Position numbers and translations under genes: made by a program. Source: an uncultured Clostridia bacterium (lineage in GTDB: Bacteria > Bacillota > Clostridia > Christensenellales > CAG-314). Taken from it: DNA of 6,441 nucleotides. Below the pieces are notes generated by a model, which saw only the letters and a list, made by a program, of their open reading frames with translations, was not told where the DNA came from and did not search any database. The DNA lies in NCBI GenBank assembly GCA_934294965.1, contig CAKRAM010000134.1, forward strand, positions 1 to 6,441. Direction: 5' to 3'. Positions 1 through 5,272 of this stretch are shown here, piece by piece (the first letter of the stretch is position 1; the number at the start of each line of letters is the position of its first letter).

Positions 1-1131
1 GGTCCGTGCGTTGCAAAAAAGGACGAAGCCGAGTACTACGAGGACATCGTTGACGCCGTTTTGACCTACGAAGAACTTACCGAGTGGCTAAAATCCGCCG
101 ACGTAAAAATCGTGGCAAACAGGGACGATTGCGAAAAATCTCGCGCAAGGCTGTTCCCGACCACAGGCGGCATACTTAAAACCATGACCGAGCGTTCGGA
201 CAAGTTCTCCTACATGGCTATCGACGGCGTGGACAACTGCATGGCTGCCCTCAACGACATCCAACGCGGCAACGTTCACAATTGCTTCATAGAAATGTCT
301 GCGTGCATCGGCAGTTGCATCGGCGGTCCTGTTATGGAAAAATTCCACCGCAGCCCGGTAAAAGACTACGTTTCGGTGGTCAGTTACGCAGGCGAAAAGG
401 ACTTTGACGTTCAGCCGCTGGCGCAAATGGAAATCCAAAAGCACTTCGATCCCATAGCGCACAAGTTGCAACCGCCTTCGGAAGCGGAAATTGCGGAAAT
501 TATGCACAAAATGGGCAAAAACAAGCCGTCGGATGAGCTGAACTGCGGCTCTTGCGGCTACAACACCTGCCGAGAAAAAGCCATTGCCATTTATCAGGGC
601 AAGGCGGAAATTTCCATGTGCTTGCCGTTTTTGAAGGAAAAAGCCGAAAGTTTTTCCGACGCAATCGTCAAAAATACTCCCAACGGACTTATTGTTCTAA
701 ACGACAATTTGGAAGTGCAGCAAATCAACGACGCCGCAATGAAAATCATCAATTTGCATTCCCCTTCCGACATTTTGGGCGACTACGTTGTTCGCATTTT
801 GGATCCCACGCCCTACGTAAAAGTTCGTGACGGCGGCAAGAGCATCGTAAACGAGCGTACGTACCTTGCCGAATACCAAAAGTACGTGGAACAAACGGTT
901 TTGTACGACCGCGCTACGCACCTTATCATTGCCATAATGCGGGACGTAACCGACGACGTACACGCGCAGGAGCGCAAAGTTGCCGTCAATCAACGAACAA
1001 TCGAAGTTACCGACAGAGTTGTAGAAAAACAAATGCGTATCGTGCAGGAAATTGCGTCGCTTTTGGGTGAAACCGCAGCCGAAACCAAGGTTGCGCTGAC
1101 CAAGCTTAAGGAGTCCATCGAAAATGAATGA
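1..1131 (+). CDS. Group C (HydS-like) [FeFe]-hydrogenase sensor protein, 5'-truncated by the window edge
   Basis: The frame is open from base 1, so this is the C-terminal 376 residues of a larger protein; the TTG at 61 is not its start. It begins inside H-cluster motif L2 (GPCVAKK, residues 1-7). Motif L3 (EMSACIGSCIGG, residues 98-109) supplies Cys102 and Cys106. A four-cysteine Fe-S domain follows (CGSCGYNTC plus a later MCLP; Cys182, 185, 190, 207). After it come a PAS-like domain (about 218-320, containing NGLIVLNDNLEVQQIND) and a helical tail (about 321-376). H-cluster, Cys4, PAS and tail is the architecture of group C [FeFe]-hydrogenases, which are thought to sense H2 or redox state rather than make H2 in bulk. 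No membrane segment is visible in this part, so it is probably cytoplasmic. Its end overlaps the phosphatase gene by 8 bp, which suggests translational coupling. Motif L1 and any ferredoxin domain lie outside the window, so loss of the proton-relay cysteine cannot be checked. Family call confident; sensory role inferred. Confidence 0.9.
   Translation, partial: GPCVAKKDEAEYYEDIVDAVLTYEELTEWLKSADVKIVANRDDCEKSRARLFPTTGGILKTMTERSDKFSYMAIDGVDNCMAALNDIQRGNVHNCFIEMSACIGSCIGGPVMEKFHRSPVKDYVSVVSYAGEKDFDVQPLAQMEIQKHFDPIAHKLQPPSEAEIAEIMHKMGKNKPSDELNCGSCGYNTCREKAIAIYQGKAEISMCLPFLKEKAESFSDAIVKNTPNGLIVLNDNLEVQQINDAAMKIINLHSPSDILGDYVVRILDPTPYVKVRDGGKSIVNERTYLAEYQKYVEQTVLYDRATHLIIAIMRDVTDDVHAQERKVAVNQRTIEVTDRVVEKQMRIVQEIASLLGETAAETKVALTKLKESIENE
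1108..1113 (+). promoter_or_regulatory. Ribosome binding site AAGGAG for the phosphatase gene
   Basis: AAGGAG lies inside the end of the hydrogenase-sensor gene, 10 bases before the ATG at 1124. It supports the ATG that overlaps the upstream stop codon (ATGAATGA) as the true start. Confidence 0.75.
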
Positions 1132-2296
1132 CCTTTGTTTCGAGATAGGCTACAAAAGCATAAATCACGACGGCGAACAGTTGTGCGGAGACCACATCGA
1201 AGTGGTTGAGCCTAACGACAATTCGTCGGTTATCGTACTTGCCGACGGTTTGGGCAGCGGCGTAAAAGCCAGCATACTGTCCACCTTGACGGCAAAAATC
1301 ATTTCCACAATGATTTCCGAAGGGCTTTCGCTGGAAGATTGCGTCCGTACCGTTGCCACAACCTTGCCGGTTTGCTCGGTGCGCGGCGTTGCGTATTCAA
1401 CGTTCACGGTGTTGCACTTTGTCAACAACGAGCGTTTGGACATCATGCAGTACGACAATCCTCCCGTTTTGCTGCTGCGTAACGCGCAAAACGTCCCTTA
1501 CGAAAAAACGGAAATAGTCGTGGACGGCAAAAAGATTTACAAGTCCACAGTGTGGCTGCGCGAGGATGACGTTATCGTTGCAATGAGCGACGGCTGTCCG
1601 CATGCCGGCACGGGACTTATGTACAACTTCGGTTGGAAAACCGAAAACATTGCCGAGTTTTTGGCGCCCCTTGCATTTGCAGGCTACACGGCAAAAAACC
1701 TCACCAAAACGCTTATAGACGAAGTGGAGCGGCTCTATGGCGGCAAGCCGGGCGACGACGCAACCGTTTGTGTTGCTCGTATTCGCAAGCGCAACCCCGT
1801 CAACATCATGTTCGGTCCCTCGTCGGATAAAAACGACAGTATGCGTATGGCTTCGTTGTTTTTCGCAAAGCGCGGCAAGCACATCGTTTGCGGCGGAACA
1901 ACCTCTTCAATCGGGGCAAAATACCTCGGCAAACCGATAAAGCCCACACTTTCCTTTGAAAAGAGCGACGTACCCCCGATTGCCGAAATCGAAGGAGTGG
2001 ATTTGGTCACCGAAGGCGTCATCACCATCAACAAAGTGCTAACGTATGCCAAAGATCACGTTGCGGAAAACACGATGTACGACGAATGGAGCGTCGGGCA
2101 CGACGGAGCGTCGCTTATCGCGCGCCTTTTGTTCGAGGAAGCAACCGACATCAATTTTTATGTGGGCAGAGCCATTAACCCCGCCCACCAAAACCCGGAT
2201 TTACCAATCAATTTTAACATCAAAATGAACTTGGTAGAGGGATTGTCGGCTTGCCTAAAACAAATGGGCAAACGCATAAAAGTCAGTTACTTTTAA
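1124..2296 (+). CDS. SpoIIE/PP2C-family serine/threonine phosphatase with extra C-terminal domain
   Basis: This is a 390-residue soluble protein. Residues about 5-222 form a PP2C/SpoIIE-type phosphatase fold, with the acidic metal-binding positions recognisable: GDH (Asp23), ADGLGSG (Asp41), AMSDG (Asp156) and PGDDA (Asp211/212). It should remove phosphate from Ser/Thr of a partner protein using two Mn or Mg ions. Residues about 225-390 form a second domain (IMFGPSSDKND at the front, HIVCGGTTSSIGAKYLG in the middle) that I recognise only as the tail usual for phosphatases beside group C hydrogenases; I know no function for it. The start is set by AAGGAG and the 8-bp overlap with the sensor gene, so the two are one transcription unit. 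By context the phosphatase is the likely output of the PAS/H-cluster sensor. Its substrate, and any matching kinase or anti-sigma partner, is not in the window. Confidence 0.9.
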   Translation: MNDLCFEIGYKSINHDGEQLCGDHIEVVEPNDNSSVIVLADGLGSGVKASILSTLTAKIISTMISEGLSLEDCVRTVATTLPVCSVRGVAYSTFTVLHFVNNERLDIMQYDNPPVLLLRNAQNVPYEKTEIVVDGKKIYKSTVWLREDDVIVAMSDGCPHAGTGLMYNFGWKTENIAEFLAPLAFAGYTAKNLTKTLIDEVERLYGGKPGDDATVCVARIRKRNPVNIMFGPSSDKNDSMRMASLFFAKRGKHIVCGGTTSSIGAKYLGKPIKPTLSFEKSDVPPIAEIEGVDLVTEGVITINKVLTYAKDHVAENTMYDEWSVGHDGASLIARLLFEEATDINFYVGRAINPAHQNPDLPINFNIKMNLVEGLSACLKQMGKRIKVSYF

Positions 2297-2379
2297 TATT
2301 GTCGTCCGAGCAATCGGCGCACAAACGCAAAACGGCACTGCACGCGGTTGCAGCAAATCGATGGTCAAAGTGTCCCGGT

Positions 2380-2412
2380 TTTGCAAAACACAGCCAAAGC
2401 CGTGTCTGCAAA
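2380..2412 (+). other. Imperfect hairpin in the intergenic leader
   Basis: TTTGCA (2380-2385) pairs with TGCAAA (2407-2412) and ACAC (2388-2391) pairs with GTGT (2402-2405). Two further G-C pairs surround a CAAA loop. GCCAAA (2393-2398) could instead pair with TTTGGC (2425-2430), so two mutually exclusive folds are possible. No T-run follows, so it is not an ordinary terminator. Confidence 0.4.
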
Positions 2413-2497
2413 GGCAAATCGGCATTTGGCGCAAGCCTGCTACAATGATTTGTTTCAGACGATAACAAAATATATTGCATTTGCGCGGTCAAAACAA

Positions 2498-2526
2498 TTT
2501 ACCGATTTTGCTTGTTGCGGTATCAT
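2498..2526 (+). promoter_or_regulatory. Candidate promoter for the group B hydrogenase gene (weak)
   Basis: TTTACC (2498-2503, 4 of 6 to consensus), a 17-base spacer and TATCAT (2521-2526, 5 of 6). A transcript from here would have a leader of about 130 bases carrying the hairpin and palindrome below. Other spacings in this AT-rich stretch are possible, so the call is tentative. Confidence 0.3.
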
Positions 2527-2543
2527 TCTATATGCAAAATTAT

Positions 2544-2588
2544 CGCAACGGAATTTTGACCGAAATGCGCATAACGTGCCGCAACGGA
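2544..2588 (+). repeat. 9-bp direct repeat CGCAACGGA, two copies
   Basis: CGCAACGGA occurs at 2544-2552 and 2580-2588, start to start 36 bases. The second copy overlaps the left arm of the 2578-2602 hairpin. Two direct half-sites upstream of a start codon would suit a regulator, but two 9-mers could also be chance. Confidence 0.35.
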
Positions 2589-2602
2589 GTAGGTTTTGCG
2601 GC
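2578..2602 (+). other. Hairpin GCCGCAA/TTGCGGC before the hydrogenase start
   Basis: A perfect 7-bp stem (2578-2584 with 2596-2602) encloses an 11-base loop, 58 bases before the ATG at 2661. It is immediately followed by the palindrome at 2606-2617. It has no T-run. It could be an RNA structure in the leader or a DNA operator. Confidence 0.4.
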
Positions 2603-2605
2603 AGG

Positions 2606-2617
2606 GGTGCATGCACC
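2606..2617. promoter_or_regulatory. 12-bp perfect palindrome GGTGCATGCACC, possible operator
   Basis: Perfect two-fold symmetry 43 bases upstream of the hydrogenase ATG. A fully symmetric 12-mer in a leader is the usual shape of a dimeric regulator site, but I do not recognise it as the site of a known regulator; it is not the TTGTTAA-type Rex box. Confidence 0.35.
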
Positions 2618-2649
2618 ACAAAACAGTATTACGTAAAAAATACGGAAAA

Positions 2650-2654
2650 CGGAG
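2650..2654 (+). promoter_or_regulatory. Ribosome binding site CGGAG for the group B hydrogenase
   Basis: CGGAG ends 6 bases before the ATG at 2661. The spacing supports this ATG as the start. Confidence 0.65.
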
Positions 2655-2660
2655 TTTGAT

Positions 2661-4085
2661 ATGAGAAAATTTGACACAAAGGTTCAACACCTAAAATACA
2701 AGGTTCTTCGCGAAGTTGCTCGTGACGCTTGGAACGACACGTTGCTTTCCTCCTCGCTGGATATTCCCAAGCGTATCGTCCCGGGAAAAATCCCCACGAT
2801 GCGTTGCTGCGTCTACAAGGAACGCGCCATTCTTGCCGAACGCGTAAAAATGGCAATGGGTGGCGACAAGACCAATCCCAACGTAATCGAAGTTATCGAT
2901 ATTGCCTGCGACGAATGCCCGAGGGGTGGCTACGAAGTCACAAACGCATGCCGCGGCTGTTTGGCTCACCGTTGCGAAGACGTTTGCCGTTTCGGCGCAA
3001 TCACGTTCGACCAAAACCACGTTGCCCACATCGACAAAACCAAGTGCAAGGAGTGTGGCGCATGCTCCAAGGTTTGTCCGTACAGCGCAATTCACAACTA
3101 CAAGCGTCCTTGCGAAACGGCTTGCAAAGTCAAGGCAATCACCATGGGCGACGAAAAACAAGCTTGCATCGACAATAGCAAGTGCATTTCCTGCGGCGCA
3201 TGTGTATATCAATGCCCGTTCGGCGCAATCACGGACAAGTCCCTTATTCTCAACGTAATCGATATGCTCAAAAAGAGCGCCGACAACACCAACTACAAGG
3301 TGTACGCCGTTGTCGCTCCGTCCATTTCCAGCCAATTTACCTATGCCAAACTCGGTCAGGTAATTTCCGGCATCAAAAAACTTGGTTTTTACACGGTTGT
3401 AGAAGCGGCATTGGGTGCGGATATGGTTGCGCAGGCGGAATCCAAAGAACTTTACGAAAAGGGATTTTTGACCAGTTCTTGCTGTCCTGCATTCGTGGAC
3501 TACATAGAAAAGAACTTCCCCGACCTAAAACAATTCGTATCTCACAATCCGTCGCCTATGGTGGCAATCTCCAAGTACATCAAGGAGCACGAAGCCCCCT
3601 GCAAAGTGGTATTCATCGGACCTTGCACCGCCAAAAAAATGGAAGTGCAAAAGGAAAACGTCAAGCCCTACGTCGATGCCGCAATCCCGTTTGAAGAACT
3701 TCAAGCGTTGTTCGACAGCAAAGATTTGGACATCACGACCTTGGAAGAGGACTACTTGGACAACGCTTCCTACTTCGGCAGAATTTTCGCTCGTTCGGGC
3801 GGTCTTTCCGACGCAGTGGTGGAGGGACTCAAAGAACAAGGCTTGGACGACTTCATTTTGAAGCCCTGCGCTTGCGACGGTATCGAGGCTTGCAAACTTG
3901 CTTTGCTGCAAAAGTCCAAAAACCGTTTGGACGCCAACTTTATTGAAGGTATGGCGTGTGTCGGCGGTTGTATCGGCGGTGCAGGCTGCCTAACCCACGG
4001 CGAAAAGAACAAAGCCGAAGTGGATAAGTACGGCAAGGAAGCAATGGAAAAGACCATTGCCGACGCCGTTTCGATTTTGAAGTAG
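2661..4085 (+). CDS. Group B-type monomeric [FeFe]-hydrogenase with ferredoxin-like Fe-S N-terminus
   Basis: A complete 474-residue soluble protein that should catalyse reversible 2H+ + 2e- to H2. The C-terminal half is the H-cluster domain. L1 is TSSCCPA (271-277, Cys274/275), L2 is GPCTAKK (320-326, Cys322) and L3 is EGMACVGGCIGG (429-440, Cys433/437), so all four ligand cysteines and the adjacent CC cysteine linked to proton transfer are present. The N-terminal half is cysteine-rich: CDEC (83-86), C97-x2-C-x4-C-x3-C109, C129-x2-C-x2-C-x3-C139, Cys151/155, and C175-x2-C-x2-C-x3-C185. That is enough for at least three [4Fe-4S] clusters passing electrons to the H-cluster. The L3 variant and this N-terminus fit group B (the Clostridium pasteurianum CpIII kind) rather than classical group A. 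The partner is probably ferredoxin; no diaphorase gene is in view. CGGAG precedes the ATG. The last codons are part of a tandem repeat that continues past the stop. Family call firm; physiological direction unknown. Confidence 0.93.
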   Translation: MRKFDTKVQHLKYKVLREVARDAWNDTLLSSSLDIPKRIVPGKIPTMRCCVYKERAILAERVKMAMGGDKTNPNVIEVIDIACDECPRGGYEVTNACRGCLAHRCEDVCRFGAITFDQNHVAHIDKTKCKECGACSKVCPYSAIHNYKRPCETACKVKAITMGDEKQACIDNSKCISCGACVYQCPFGAITDKSLILNVIDMLKKSADNTNYKVYAVVAPSISSQFTYAKLGQVISGIKKLGFYTVVEAALGADMVAQAESKELYEKGFLTSSCCPAFVDYIEKNFPDLKQFVSHNPSPMVAISKYIKEHEAPCKVVFIGPCTAKKMEVQKENVKPYVDAAIPFEELQALFDSKDLDITTLEEDYLDNASYFGRIFARSGGLSDAVVEGLKEQGLDDFILKPCACDGIEACKLALLQKSKNRLDANFIEGMACVGGCIGGAGCLTHGEKNKAEVDKYGKEAMEKTIADAVSILK

Positions 4086-4148
4086 CAACTTCAATTTTGA
4101 AGTATCAACTTGTGTATTGAAGTAAACTTCGATTTTGAAGCAACAAAA
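4071..4148 (+). repeat. Four-copy ~20-bp tandem repeat spanning the hydrogenase stop codon
   Basis: Units at 4071-4090, 4091-4110, 4111-4128 (2 bases shorter and most diverged) and 4129-4148 share the pattern TcgATTTTGAAGTA-CAACT. The first unit contains the last four sense codons and the TAG of the hydrogenase gene; the other three lie beyond it. Each well-preserved junction makes a small inverted repeat (ACTTC...GAAGT). The array probably grew by slippage or duplication of the gene's 3' end. Confidence 0.8.
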
Positions 4149-4186
4149 CGGTAGGAATGGTATTCATCATTATCAATTACACTAAA

Positions 4187-4213
4187 AGCGACGGAGCATC
4201 TCCGCCGCTTTTT
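4187..4213 (+). terminator. Rho-independent terminator of the group B hydrogenase transcript
   Basis: AGCGACGGAG and CTCCGCCGCT pair around a CAT loop with a single A-C mismatch, followed by TTTTT. It lies about 100 bases after the hydrogenase stop. Upstream A residues extend the stem. Confidence 0.85.
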
Positions 4214-4219
4214 GCATAC

Positions 4220-4255
4220 AAAAAAGACCGAGAAATGCAGTTTTCTCGGTCTTTT
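4220..4255 (-). terminator. Rho-independent terminator of the YegP-like gene (possibly bidirectional)
   Basis: A perfect 14-bp inverted repeat (4222-4235 with 4242-4255; core GACCGAGAAA/TTTCTCGGTC) encloses a 6-base loop. On the minus strand the stem runs into six T (4220-4225). It starts 11 bases beyond the stop codon of the minus-strand gene at 4267. The four T on the + strand could also help stop the convergent hydrogenase transcript. Confidence 0.88.
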
Positions 4256-4266
4256 GGCGTTATTTG

Positions 4267-4662
4267 TTATTTGTCAACTTTAACAATTTCGGCTGTTTGC
4301 GCCCATTTTGCAAGGCTGGCAATGCCTTTTTTGCAACTGTCTTTTGTTGCGTAGCCGCTTTCGCAACGTACAATAAGTTCGGCGTTGCTTGCAAACAAAC
4401 GATAGCGGAATTTGCCTTCCTTGTCTTGGTAAAGTTCAAATTTGGGGTAACCGACGGGTTCGCCCTTCTTTTGCAAGGTCAAGTCCTCAACGGGGCTGTT
4501 TACCCATTTTTTCATTGATTCAATCCCGTTTTTGCAGTTAGACGCGGTCGAGTAGCCCGTGCTGCCGCTCACTGCAATTGTTTCGTTGTTCGGCGCTTTC
4601 AACCTGTAGTTAAAATAGCCGCCGGCGGTTTTGTAACATTCAAATTTACCTTTCAATTCCAT
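4267..4662 (-). CDS. YegP/DUF1508 (UPF0339)-family protein, two tandem repeats
   Basis: A 131-residue small soluble protein made of two copies of the DUF1508 unit. Unit 1 is about residues 5-53 (GKFECYKTAGGYFNYRLKA ... GYSTASNCKNGIESMKKW). Unit 2 is about 73-120 (PKFELYQDKEGKFRYRLFA ... GYATKDSCKKGIASLAKW). The family, which includes E. coli YegP, typically has this duplicated fold; its biochemical role is not established and I do not assign one. The ATG at 4660-4662 is chosen because AGGGAGGG lies 6 bases before it. A longer reading from a TTG at 4692 would put that ribosome binding site inside the coding region. It is a single-gene unit with its own promoter and terminator, convergent with the hydrogenase gene and not obviously linked to it in function. 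It has no signal peptide or membrane segment. Confidence 0.88.
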   Translation of the reverse strand: MELKGKFECYKTAGGYFNYRLKAPNNETIAVSGSTGYSTASNCKNGIESMKKWVNSPVEDLTLQKKGEPVGYPKFELYQDKEGKFRYRLFASNAELIVRCESGYATKDSCKKGIASLAKWAQTAEIVKVDK

Positions 4663-4668
4663 ATTAGG

Positions 4669-4676
4669 CCCTCCCT
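4669..4676 (-). promoter_or_regulatory. Strong ribosome binding site deciding the YegP-like start
   Basis: On the minus strand this reads AGGGAGGG, 6 bases before the ATG at 4662. It selects that ATG over the upstream TTG at 4692. Confidence 0.75.
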
Positions 4677-4714
4677 TGCCTTGCCCGCGCAAGACTAATC
4701 GCTTTTATGGCATA

Positions 4715-4743
4715 ATTATATACCTCATAATTTCAAATTGCAA
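4715..4743 (-). promoter_or_regulatory. Sigma-A-type promoter of the YegP-like gene
   Basis: Minus strand: TTGCAA (4738-4743), a 17-base spacer and a perfect TATAAT (4715-4720). Transcription would begin near 4708, giving a leader of roughly 45 bases. Confidence 0.8.
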
Positions 4744-4857
4744 CACAAAACAAGGCAAAATGTCCAAAATTGCAACAATTTTCCGCATTTTTCGACATTT
4801 TTCCCGCAACTGCTAACCATTTTACCGCCAAAACCTGTTTTCGCACGTACACCGCCG
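4744..4857. other. AT-rich spacer before the repeat region
   Basis: No gene or clear signal is seen. The stretch has runs such as CATTTTTC repeated 10 bases apart. Minus- and plus-strand open frames crossing it continue into repeat modules and are not credible genes. Confidence 0.5.
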
Positions 4858-4992
4858 AACCGCCAAAGGCGGTTTCGCATGTTCGTATGCACAGTTGGCA
4901 AAAAACATACAATTATTGATATTGCCGTGTCGTTGGTATTGACGTTTTTATTACCAAATACCGCCACACAGGCTTCCAACATGTCATCCTGA
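4858..4992 (+). repeat. Repeat module Y, copy A, ending in a truncated X element
   Basis: Hairpin AACCGCC-AAA-GGCGGTT (4858-4874), then a core with GTTCGTATGC and TTGATATTGCCGTGT. The end (4966-4992) is a 27-base stretch identical to 5098-5124 in copy B. X starts (GTCATCCTGA, 4983-4992) but is cut off where the hairpin of copy B begins. Relative to copies B and C the core carries a 1-base insertion, so no reading frame is conserved. Confidence 0.8.
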
Positions 4993-5114
4993 CCGGCAAG
5001 CCGGTTTCGCAGGTTCGTATGCCAAATTGGAACAAACATTATGTTGTTGATATTTCCGTGTTGTTTACATTGATGTGTTTTAAGAGTTCATATTGCAACA
5101 CAGGCTTCCAACAT
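4992..5114 (+). repeat. Repeat module Y, copy B
   Basis: Hairpin ACCGGC-AA-GCCGGT (4992-5005), then a core of which 5011-5054 is identical over 44 bases to 5866-5909 in copy C. The middle (about 5062-5097) differs between copies. Its left edge is fused directly to the truncated X element of copy A and its right edge to a complete X element. Confidence 0.85.
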
Positions 5115-5156
5115 GTCATCCTGAGCGTAAGTCGAAGGATCCCCGGGAACGGACAC
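5115..5156 (+). repeat. Repeat module X, copy B (GTCATCCTGAGC...GAAGGATC type)
   Basis: The element starts GTCATCCTGAGCG and continues with GTCGAAGGATC and CCCGGGAACGGACAC. ATCCT (5118-5122) can pair with AGGAT (5136-5140). I recognise this as a kind of short intergenic repeat seen in many unrelated bacterial genomes; that is from memory, not a search. Confidence 0.8.
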
Positions 5157-5210
5157 CTTGTAGCAGTCGTGCAACAAGCATTGCAATGCCAACAATTTCA
5201 AACGATTGTT
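5157..5210. other. Three consecutive small inverted repeats
   Basis: CTTGT/ACAAG (5157-5161 with 5174-5178), the 12-bp palindrome GCATTGCAATGC (5178-5189) and AACAAT/ATTGTT (5191-5196 with 5205-5210) follow one another. No T-run or gene is associated. They fill the space between module X and module E. Confidence 0.4.
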
Positions 5211-5216
5211 GACAAC

Positions 5217-5269
5217 GCACACGAGAACCGGTGGAAACAGGCTTTACCTACGTTGCACGTTTGGTCGGA
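5217..5269 (+). repeat. Repeat module E, copy 1
   Basis: A 53-base element (GCACACGAGAACCGG ... TGGTCGGA) matching 6207-6259 at 46 of 53 positions without gaps. It ends 3 bases from the stop codon of the minus-strand editing gene, so it sits in that gene's 3' untranslated region. It does not look like an intrinsic terminator: the CAGGC-TTT-GCCTG stem seen in copy 2 is disrupted here. Confidence 0.75.
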
Positions 5270-5272
5270 TTC

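Larger units (their letters stand above)
2297..2660. other. 364-bp intergenic region upstream of the group B hydrogenase
   Basis: No convincing gene is seen here. A 103-codon open frame from a TTG (2348-2659) lacks a ribosome binding site and resembles nothing known to me. The stretch holds an imperfect hairpin (2380-2412), a weak promoter candidate (2498-2526), a 9-bp direct repeat, a 7-bp-stem hairpin (2578-2602) and a 12-bp palindrome (2606-2617). No intrinsic terminator with a T-run is visible after the phosphatase stop, so read-through into the hydrogenase gene is possible. The length and structure suggest separate control of the hydrogenase. Confidence 0.6.

Noticed and set aside
2338..2353. 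CTGCA/TGCAG hairpin after the phosphatase gene as a terminator
   Set aside because: The stem is only 5 bp and no T-run follows.
2348..2659. 103-codon open frame between the phosphatase and the hydrogenase
   Set aside because: It begins at a TTG without a ribosome binding site, resembles no known family and spans the palindrome and hairpins; treated as non-coding.
4725..5039. 104-codon minus-strand open frame (MFVPIWHTNLRNRL...)
   Set aside because: It is the antisense of repeat module Y, and the same peptide-like pattern recurs because the repeat recurs. Copy A has a 1-base insertion relative to B and C, so the frame is not conserved.
5138..5148. GGATCCCCGGG resembling a cloning-vector polylinker
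   Set aside because: The string is part of module X, and similar sequence occurs in the other X copies with natural variation, so vector contamination is unlikely.
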